Assembly: GCA_017514645.1 (NCBI GenBank)
Contig: JAFWJP010000193.1
Span: forward strand, 1 to 18,583
From: Solobacterium sp.
GTDB lineage: Bacteria; Bacillota_I; Bacilli_A; Erysipelotrichales; Erysipelotrichaceae
Direction: 5' to 3'
DNA length: 18,583 nt
In this document: positions 13,361-18,583 of the stretch, one piece after another
Layout: each line of letters starts with the position of its first letter
Numbering within the stretch: position 1 is the first letter of the stretch
Position numbers and translations under genes: made by a program
The notes under the pieces: generated by a model
Seen by the model: the letters and a program-made list of their open reading frames with translations, nothing else
Databases searched by the model: none
Told to the model about the DNA's origin: nothing

Positions 13361-14134
13361 ATGAATCTTACAGTATTGATTCTTGGAGTACTGGCAATCT
13401 ACATGATCATCAAGGTACGGTCACTGTCGAGCCGCAACAAGCAGATCGGGGAAGTCATGGAACTGATGGATCATCTGGACGACGCGGAGACATTCTACCG
13501 GCTTGCGGATGAGAAGACGGCGTCGGAGAATGCGGAATTCCGCAACAAGGTACGCTGCATCAAGATGTTCGGCGATGCGTATTTCTCGGAAAGCGACCGC
13601 TTCCGGGAAGATCTGGAAGCCCTGGAGCCTGCAGCGCTGTATCTGCGGAACGGAAAGACGGATATTCTGAACGATGAAGACAGTTTCTTCTATCTGTTTC
13701 TGGCGATCCCGAACAAGCTGTATCATACGGGAAACGCGGCACTCATTGCGCCGCTGTATCAGAAACTGGATGAACATGCGGAAGTGCTGGATACACTGCT
13801 GATATCCAGGCTGGGTCACGAGGCTGCGAAGTTCTACCGGAAGGAAGAGGATGGCGGAAAGGCTTTCTTTGAACAGTTCCTGGACGGAGATTATGCCGGG
13901 TACCGGTACAATCCGCAGCTGATCGGCATCTACAAGAATATCGCCATGGCCTTCCTGGCAAAGCTGGCGCAGGATGCAGGTGAAGGGATTCCGGAGGAAT
14001 ATCTGGAGGAACTGCGTACATTTGCGGCCGGCAAGCTTGGAAGCCGCTGGATAGATGAACTGGGGATCACGATTCCCTCAGTTGAGCCGGAAACAGTTCA
14101 GGAAGACGACGAAGAACAATCATCAGGATCCTGA
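13361..14134 (+). CDS. membrane-anchored helical protein of unknown function
   Basis: This encodes a 257-residue protein that I do not recognise. Residues 2-18 form one hydrophobic segment without a cleavage site, so it should be an inner-membrane anchor with positive residues (KVRSLSSRNK) just after it. That places the C-terminal bulk inside the cell by the positive-inside rule. Residues 28-240 are mostly charged amphipathic helices, rich in Glu, Asp and aromatics, like a TPR-type or similar helical-repeat scaffold, but no repeat consensus is clear. The last 15 residues are an acidic, low-complexity tail. A good AAGGAG site precedes the ATG, and it lies 35 nt after the lipoprotein gene, so the three genes are likely cotranscribed. 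A structural or adaptor role in the module is a guess. Confidence 0.8.
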   Translation: MNLTVLILGVLAIYMIIKVRSLSSRNKQIGEVMELMDHLDDAETFYRLADEKTASENAEFRNKVRCIKMFGDAYFSESDRFREDLEALEPAALYLRNGKTDILNDEDSFFYLFLAIPNKLYHTGNAALIAPLYQKLDEHAEVLDTLLISRLGHEAAKFYRKEEDGGKAFFEQFLDGDYAGYRYNPQLIGIYKNIAMAFLAKLAQDAGEGIPEEYLEELRTFAAGKLGSRWIDELGITIPSVEPETVQEDDEEQSSGS

Positions 14135-14148
14135 AGATCCTGATTTTC
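14122..14148 (+). terminator. terminator or attenuator before the symporter gene, stop codon in its loop
   Basis: The perfect 9-bp stem ATCAGGATC / GATCCTGAT (14122-14130 with 14136-14144), with loop CTGAA, is followed by TTTTC. The preceding gene's TGA (14132-14134) is in the loop. The symporter ATG is only 21 nt further on, so the hairpin could partly terminate transcription and set the symporter's expression level. Confidence 0.6.
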
Positions 14149-14168
14149 TGTACGGGGTGGCAGCGGGA

Positions 14169-15776
14169 ATGAAGAAAAGTTTTCACAAGAGTAATGTAGA
14201 GGAGATGCTGGCGTTTATCGCTGACAATGTCCGGAAACACAAACTGAAGAGCAAGGAAGAAAACAGAGCGCTTCTTATGGCAGAGGAAACGCTGGTCGGC
14301 ATGCTGGAGCACACAACCGGGGATGAAGTCACCATCGGTGTGAGCTATTTCGGCGGAACGCTGAAGATACGCATGAGTGCCAAGGGGGACAGTTTTGATC
14401 CGATGTCGGATCCGAACGATGACCAGATGCACGCAGCGCTGATGAAATCCTTCGCTTCGGATATCCATATCAAGAGTTCCAAAGGAATCAACACCATTAT
14501 CATTACAGCGTTCAAATCCCGTTATCTTCTGCTGTACAAACTGGTCTTTGCCGGTATTCTGAGCGCTGCACTGTCCGGGATGCTCATAGCCGTCAGTTCT
14601 CCGCAGGTCTGTCAATGGGTATCGGAACAGATCATGACAACGGGAAAGACGCTGTTCATGAACTGCTTGAATATGCTGATTCCACCACTGGTGTTCTTCT
14701 CCATTGCCAGTGCTATTGTGGGCTTTGGTGATACCTCCCAGCTGGGACGGATCGGCGGAAAGACCATGGGTCTGTACGCGTTCACGACAGTCTGCGCAAC
14801 GATGATCGGTTTCCTGCTGGTGGAACTGATCAAGCCGTACCGGTTCGGAAACCTGAATCTGCAGGCGATCGATTCCGCGCAGTCCGGGTTCAGCATGTCC
14901 TTTACGGAATCTCTCATCAATGTGATTCCGGACAATATCGTAGCGCCGTTCCTCAATGCGGATACGGTGCAGATCATCTTCCTGGCGGTCGCTGTCGGTC
15001 TGGGTGTCACCGCTGTCGGAACGAAGGGAAAAGCCTTCCAGGACTTCATCAATGCCGGCAACGAAGTGTTCCTCAGAATGACCAATGCCCTGGTGGGCTT
15101 TATGCCGTTTCTTGTCTTCTGCATCATCGGTGAAGTGCTGCTTGGAGGAAGTGCCGGAGGAAGCGGAATGGGTCTTCCGATCATTCTCGGTATCGGTGTC
15201 TATGTACTGGCTATTGTGGTGATGATCGTGTTCTACCATTTGATGCTGTGGGTACTGGGCAGGCTCAGACCGCTTGTCTTCACCCGGAAATACCTGCCGT
15301 ACATGCTGCAGGTGGTCGGCATCGGTTCCTCCAGTGCAGCCATTCCGCTCAACATGAAGGTGTGTGAAGAACTGGGTATTGATAAGAAGGTATACTCTCT
15401 TTCGATACCTCTCGGTGCGACAGTGAACATGGACGGTACCACGATCTACATGTCCGTGTTCGGTCTTCTCCTGGCAAGGCTCTACGGTCTGCCGATCAAT
15501 CTGTCCGTATACTTCACCCTGACATTCGCGATCCTTCTGCTTTCTGCAGGTGCGCCGCCGGTCATGGGTTCCTCCATCATCTGCCTGACCGCATTGCTGA
15601 GAACACTGGGTCTTCCGGTGGAGGAAGCAGTCTCCATGGTGCTGGGTGTCGAGGTCATTGCCGGACTGCTGCGGACAGCGAACAATGCGGTCTGTGATAT
15701 GGTCGGTTCCCTGATCGTCGCCAACCAGGAAGGACTGCTGGACAAGGATAGATACTATTCAGCGGTACAGGGCTGA
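14169..15776 (+). CDS. dicarboxylate/amino-acid:cation symporter with N-terminal pseudo-RsbW-like domain
   Basis: This encodes a 535-residue membrane protein. Residues about 6-115 look like a small HATPase_c_2/RsbW-type domain: a helix near EENRALLMAEETLVGMLEH, strands TIGVSY and LKIRMS, then SAKGDSFDP. The ATP-binding Asn and the Asp before the glycine loop are replaced (Gly44, Ala71), so it is probably inactive. From about 119 it is a DAACS transporter: the hairpin-1 Ser cluster GIGSSSAAIP (384-393), NMDGT (420-424), hairpin 2 near GAPPVMGSS (461-469), and TM8 with Arg502, Asn506 and Asp510. DAACS proteins couple Na+ or H+ to uptake of Glu, Asp or dicarboxylates. I chose the ATG at 14169; the upstream extension overlaps the previous gene. 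A GTG at 14157 is possible. Confidence 0.87.
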   Translation: MKKSFHKSNVEEMLAFIADNVRKHKLKSKEENRALLMAEETLVGMLEHTTGDEVTIGVSYFGGTLKIRMSAKGDSFDPMSDPNDDQMHAALMKSFASDIHIKSSKGINTIIITAFKSRYLLLYKLVFAGILSAALSGMLIAVSSPQVCQWVSEQIMTTGKTLFMNCLNMLIPPLVFFSIASAIVGFGDTSQLGRIGGKTMGLYAFTTVCATMIGFLLVELIKPYRFGNLNLQAIDSAQSGFSMSFTESLINVIPDNIVAPFLNADTVQIIFLAVAVGLGVTAVGTKGKAFQDFINAGNEVFLRMTNALVGFMPFLVFCIIGEVLLGGSAGGSGMGLPIILGIGVYVLAIVVMIVFYHLMLWVLGRLRPLVFTRKYLPYMLQVVGIGSSSAAIPLNMKVCEELGIDKKVYSLSIPLGATVNMDGTTIYMSVFGLLLARLYGLPINLSVYFTLTFAILLLSAGAPPVMGSSIICLTALLRTLGLPVEEAVSMVLGVEVIAGLLRTANNAVCDMVGSLIVANQEGLLDKDRYYSAVQG

Positions 15777-15780
15777 TAGA

Positions 15781-15809
15781 AAAAGACGGATCACTGTGAT
15801 CCGTCTTTT
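15781..15809. terminator. bidirectional terminator between symporter and asparaginase
   Basis: The perfect 13-bp stem AAAAGACGGATCA / TGATCCGTCTTTT (15781-15793 with 15797-15809) has a 3-nt loop. T-runs are present in both directions, serving the two convergent genes. Confidence 0.9.
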
Positions 15810-15820
15810 AAGTATGTATG

Positions 15821-16834
15821 TCAGTCAGCGGTTCCGTATACCTTCCACTCACCGATGACATCCTTGCGGAAACGGTCGCGGATGGAGTGGAAATCGTCGG
15901 TCTTCGCGGTAATGCACATCAGCTTGGCAAGGATCGTTTCCGAGGTCATCGGGCCTGCCGCAATCGCACCGGCTTCCGCTGCACTTACACCGACGCTGTA
16001 GATGTCGAGATCTGCGCCTTCATAGGTGCACTGGGTGGTGATGATGGTGAGGATGCCCTTGTCCGTGAGTGCTTTGACCGCCGGGACAAGATCACGTCCT
16101 TCGTTGGGGATGCCGCCGATGCCGAATCCTTCAATGATGATGGCCTTGTAGCCCAGATCTCCGAGGGCTTTGAGACGTGCGGGTTCGAATCCCGGTGTGA
16201 TCTTCAGCAGGAAGACATCATTGCAGAGATCAAGCTGTACCTGCAGCGGTTCCGTCGGTTTTTCCGGGATCATGGCCTCATTGATCTGCAGGACGTTGTC
16301 CACGTAGGTACCGACCAGCGGAGCGTTGATGGATTCAAACGCATGGAAGGTCGTGGAGCGTGTCTTTTCGGCGTGGATGCCCTTGATGACATCGTAGTCA
16401 AAGACGATATACACACCACAGAGACGGTCATCCAGCGCAGTCAGGAAGGCGTGCAGGATGTTGCGCTTGGCATCGGTATCCGGGGCGCTGATGGGCAGCT
16501 GTGAGCCGGTGAGGACAACCGGGAACGGCAGGTTCTTCAGCATGAAGCTCAGGGCGGATGCTGTATAGGCCATCGTATCGGTACCGTGTGTGATGACAAC
16601 GCCGTCAAATCCGTCGGAGTGCTCCTTGATGGCCTGGGCCAGGGTCGTCCAGCCTTCCGGCTGCATGTTCGAGCTGTCAATGCTCATGACTTCATAGCAG
16701 CTGATCTCACACAGTCCCTGAAGTTCCGGGATCATGGCAGCCATTGCGGCACCGCTCTCTGTCGGTGTCAGTCCGTGTCCGCTGTCCGTACTGGCGATGG
16801 TACCGCCTGTCGATAACATCAGTATCTTTTTCAT
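15821..16834 (-). CDS. ansA: type I L-asparaginase
   Basis: This encodes a 337-residue cytoplasmic amidohydrolase that converts asparagine to aspartate and ammonia. There is no signal peptide, which points to the type I (cytoplasmic) class; the length fits. The first catalytic Thr is Thr12 in the motif STGGTIAS. The second triad region is His83-Gly-Thr85-Asp86-Thr87 (ITHGTDTMAYTASAL), followed by the lysine region SAPDTDAKRN with Lys123. The C-terminal domain motif EGFGIGGIPN is also typical. AAGGAG lies 11 nt upstream of the ATG. It is convergent with the symporter and divergent from the membrane-protein operon. It is placed next to a dicarboxylate/amino-acid symporter, which could take up aspartate-like compounds, but on the opposite strand. 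Confidence 0.92.
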   Translation of the reverse strand: MKKILMLSTGGTIASTDSGHGLTPTESGAAMAAMIPELQGLCEISCYEVMSIDSSNMQPEGWTTLAQAIKEHSDGFDGVVITHGTDTMAYTASALSFMLKNLPFPVVLTGSQLPISAPDTDAKRNILHAFLTALDDRLCGVYIVFDYDVIKGIHAEKTRSTTFHAFESINAPLVGTYVDNVLQINEAMIPEKPTEPLQVQLDLCNDVFLLKITPGFEPARLKALGDLGYKAIIIEGFGIGGIPNEGRDLVPAVKALTDKGILTIITTQCTYEGADLDIYSVGVSAAEAGAIAAGPMTSETILAKLMCITAKTDDFHSIRDRFRKDVIGEWKVYGTAD

Positions 16835-16864
16835 GATGGTATATGCTCCTTGTCTGTTGATTTC

Positions 16865-16873
16865 AGTTTAGCA
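16865..16873 (-). promoter_or_regulatory. asparaginase extended -10 promoter
   Basis: On the minus strand TG-C-TAAACT (complement of 16865-16873) is an extended -10 about 30 bp before the ansA ATG. No convincing -35 is visible. Confidence 0.4.
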
Positions 16874-16904
16874 TAGTTTGAAGAACAGGCGATGGGTTGT
16901 GTTG

Positions 16905-16910
16905 TAGAAT
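16905..16910 (+). promoter_or_regulatory. -10 box of the membrane protein-PgeF operon
   Basis: TAGAAT ends 8 nt before the ATG at 16919, so transcription should start at or just before the start codon. The -35 is weak. Confidence 0.4.
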
Positions 16911-16918
16911 AATGCTGT

Positions 16919-17557
16919 ATGAAACAGGAAAAAACAAGGAAAACCAGAATGGTTCTTTCAGCGTTGATCTTCGTGCTGGTCCTCTATGCCTGGCTCTCAA
17001 TGATGTTGAGCGGTGAAGGTACATTGTCAGAAAAAGGACTCGGGAGTCTGAAGTACTTTACGGTGGACTCCAATCTGCTTATGGGTGCGGCTGCGCTGAA
17101 TCTGGTACGGGAAGATCTGGCGGTACTGCGGGGGACCAAGAACAAGGTGTCCGCTGCTGCCGTACGGCTGTACTATGCCGGGGCTGTGTCGGTTGCCCTG
17201 ACATTCCTCGTCACGGTATTGTTCCTGTCGAGGATCTTCGGTCTCTGGGTGCTGTATGTCGGTGCGAACTTCTGGATGCATCTGGTGGTGCCGGTCCTCG
17301 GTGTCTGTGTGTTCTGCATCTTTGTGCGGGAATACAGGCTGAACATGAAAGATACCCTGGTGTCATTGATACCGCTGGGTATCTATGCGGTCTACTACGT
17401 CGGAATGATCCTGAAATACGGTCTGGAGGATCCGCGGACGGACTGGTACTATTTCTGCTTTACAGGCATCCGTACACTACCCATCGTCCTGATCGTCATT
17501 TTCCTTGTGATTCTGGGTACATCGTTGTTGATGAGAAAGGCGGTCAACCGGACATGA
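16919..17557 (+). CDS. six-helix integral membrane protein (Pr6Pr/FAR-17a-like)
   Basis: This encodes a 212-residue protein with hydrophobic segments near 11-30, 47-64, 82-103, 118-136, 147-165 and 186-206, and a basic N-terminus (KQEKTRKTR) that should be inside. The motifs YFTVDSNLL (46-54, at the start of helix 2) and HLVVP (121-125, in helix 4) resemble the FT-x-x-SN and H-x-x-P motifs of the Pr6Pr/FAR-17a-AIG1 group, whose eukaryotic members hydrolyse fatty-acid hydroxy-fatty-acid esters. Bacterial roles are unknown, so this is a weak family call. No ribosome site precedes the ATG and the -10 is 8 nt away, so translation may be leaderless. Its stop overlaps the PgeF start by 4 nt. Confidence 0.75.
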   Translation: MKQEKTRKTRMVLSALIFVLVLYAWLSMMLSGEGTLSEKGLGSLKYFTVDSNLLMGAAALNLVREDLAVLRGTKNKVSAAAVRLYYAGAVSVALTFLVTVLFLSRIFGLWVLYVGANFWMHLVVPVLGVCVFCIFVREYRLNMKDTLVSLIPLGIYAVYYVGMILKYGLEDPRTDWYYFCFTGIRTLPIVLIVIFLVILGTSLLMRKAVNRT

Positions 17558-18405
17558 AGGATGATCTGAGACGGAAAGCAGGGAAGGATTTCCTGCAGAT
17601 CCGGAGCTATGTGAATGAAGACGGCAGTGAACTGCCGGTACTGAAGTTTGAAACACTGGAACAGTATTCCTTTCTGGAACATTGTTATTCCCTGCGGGAC
17701 GGCGGGGTGTCGGAGGGAATCTACGCTTCGATGAATCTGTCCTATGCCCGGCAGGATGATCCGGAGAATGTACGGCGGAACTATGAGCGGATTGCCGGAA
17801 TCTTCGGCAGACATGCGGAGGATGTCGTTGTTACGCGGCATGAACACGGTACGCATGTGATCCGGGTAGATCATGCGGGTGAGCCGGAACCGGCTGAAAT
17901 GCGCTATGACGGCATTGTGACCAATGTGCCGGGTGTTGTGCTGTGCGCGCTGGCTGCGGACTGTATGACGGTGATTTTTGCGGATCCGGTGCAGAAGGCG
18001 GTCGGTGTCTGTCATTCCGGCTGGAAGGGAACACTGGGGCGTATTTCCCGGGAAGTTGTACAGACCATGACCCGGGAATACGGAACGGATCCGAAGGATG
18101 TGATCTGCGGGATCGGTCCGTCGATCTGCGGAGACTGCTACGAGATCAATGACGAGATTGCCGGAAAATTCCTGGAGGGATTCCCCGGTCATGGGGCAGA
18201 GATCCTCGTGGACAAGCACAACGGTCATCAGATGCTGGATCTGCACAAGTGCTGTGAGATCACGCTGAAGGAGTGCGGTGTCCGTACCGTGCTTGTCACC
18301 GATGTCTGTACGATGGAGAATCCGGAACATCTCTTTTCCCACCGGGTCATGGGCAATGCCCACGGGAATATCGGAGCATTCATCGGTATCAAGGAGGAAG
18401 TATGA
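17554..18405 (+). CDS. pgeF: PgeF/YfiH-type multicopper-oxidase-fold enzyme
   Basis: This encodes a 283-residue protein of the DUF152 family, annotated as polyphenol oxidase, purine nucleoside phosphorylase or peptidoglycan editing factor. Metal-site residues are His98 in RHEHGTHV, Cys137 in AADCMT, and His154 in GVCHSGWKGT. Other family motifs are GPSICGDCYEI (188-198) and a C-terminal CTMENPEHLFSHR. The length is slightly above the usual 240-270 because of a longer N-terminus. The start ATG overlaps the preceding stop, and the glycosyltransferase start overlaps its own stop (ATGA), so the three genes are translationally coupled. In E. coli, PgeF removes misincorporated Ser or Gly from peptidoglycan stems; a cell-envelope role fits the glycosyltransferase neighbour, while nucleoside phosphorylase activity is also reported for the family. 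Confidence 0.88.
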   Translation: MKDDLRRKAGKDFLQIRSYVNEDGSELPVLKFETLEQYSFLEHCYSLRDGGVSEGIYASMNLSYARQDDPENVRRNYERIAGIFGRHAEDVVVTRHEHGTHVIRVDHAGEPEPAEMRYDGIVTNVPGVVLCALAADCMTVIFADPVQKAVGVCHSGWKGTLGRISREVVQTMTREYGTDPKDVICGIGPSICGDCYEINDEIAGKFLEGFPGHGAEILVDKHNGHQMLDLHKCCEITLKECGVRTVLVTDVCTMENPEHLFSHRVMGNAHGNIGAFIGIKEEV

Positions 18406-18583
18406 CAAAAGTCAGTATCATAGTGCCGGTATACAATGCGGCAGAGCGTCTGGAACGCTGTATCCAGAGTGTACTGGGACAGGAATATCAGGATCTGGAA
18501 CTGATTGCTGTGGATGACGGCAGTACGGATGATTCTGCGGAACTGCTGGATGAATATGCCACAAAGGATCCTCGTCTGAAAGT
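18402..18583 (+). CDS. GT2-family glycosyltransferase (partial, cut by right edge)
   Basis: The first 60 codons are visible. They show the GT-A nucleotide-binding start VSIIVPVYNAAERLERCIQS and then LIAVDDGSTDDSAE, the classic family 2 pattern with the DDGS motif contacting the sugar nucleotide. The product should add a sugar to a wall or surface polymer. The start ATG overlaps the PgeF stop and follows AAGGAGG. The acceptor and the rest of the domain are outside the window. Confidence 0.9.
   Translation, partial: MTKVSIIVPVYNAAERLERCIQSVLGQEYQDLELIAVDDGSTDDSAELLDEYATKDPRLK

Noticed and set aside
14055..14168. Symporter start at 14055
   Set aside because: It overlaps the preceding gene in another frame and runs through the hairpin; the ATG at 14169 fits the protein better.
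14067..15239. Minus-strand reading frame opposite the symporter
   Set aside because: It lies antisense to well-conserved DAACS motifs, and its His/Asp/Arg-rich composition is typical of a shadow frame.
12261..15776. A complete ABC importer around the binding lipoprotein
   Set aside because: No Walker A/B ATPase or ABC permease could be found in any frame of the window.
15818..16504. Plus-strand reading frame opposite asparaginase
   Set aside because: The minus strand has full asparaginase motifs; the plus frame also starts in the terminator's T-tail region without a ribosome site.

Overview
The window looks like a chromosomal stretch of a low-GC-phylum (Bacillota) anaerobe, possibly an Erysipelotrichia or clostridial gut bacterium. 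This rests on the gene families (agr-type peptide signalling, LytTR regulators, a low-specificity threonine aldolase, a CapK/PaaK-like ligase), strong AGGAGG-type ribosome sites and ATGA-coupled genes. The genus call is a guess. Base composition is mixed. The first ~1.6 kb is AT-rich (sampled lines about 30-48% GC), while the rest samples at roughly 50-60% GC.

Region A (1-1625) is an agr-like quorum-sensing locus. A partial LytTR-type response regulator and a small XRE repressor lie on the minus strand. Divergent from them is an agrB-agrD pair whose genes overlap by 4 nt. The AgrD peptide has Ser where most have the thiolactone Cys, so the predicted signal is a lactone. Two 15-bp direct repeats, 20 bp apart, sit just upstream of the agrB promoter.

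Region B (1658-2880) holds a MarR-type regulator with a Met/His-rich N-terminal segment and a divergent flavodoxin. They are separated by two identical 12-bp palindromes.

Region C (2930-6650) carries two operons of small-molecule metabolism: RidA plus threonine aldolase, then an AbgB-like M20 amidohydrolase plus a GNAT acetyltransferase. A structured leader with an attenuator-like hairpin and a 36-codon reading frame precedes the amidohydrolase.

Region D (6663-8848) holds a TetR regulator and a PaaK/CapK-like adenylate-forming ligase behind three 16-bp palindromic operators.

Region E (8908-15776) is the most unusual part. It encodes an 1118-residue MscS-type channel with two large extracytoplasmic sensor-like domains and, overlapping it by 4 nt, an NMT1/THI5-type substrate-binding lipoprotein with no ABC permease or ATPase nearby. 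These are followed by an anchored protein of unknown function and a dicarboxylate/amino-acid:cation symporter with a degenerate RsbW-like domain fused to its N-terminus. Together they look like an undescribed envelope sensing or transport module.

Region F (15781-18583) holds a type I asparaginase on the minus strand, convergent with region E across a shared bidirectional terminator. After it comes a tightly coupled plus-strand operon: a six-helix membrane protein, a PgeF/YfiH-type multicopper-oxidase-fold enzyme, and the start of a GT2 glycosyltransferase cut by the window edge.

I saw no tRNA, rRNA, insertion sequence or CRISPR array. All family calls come from reading motifs; no database search was run.
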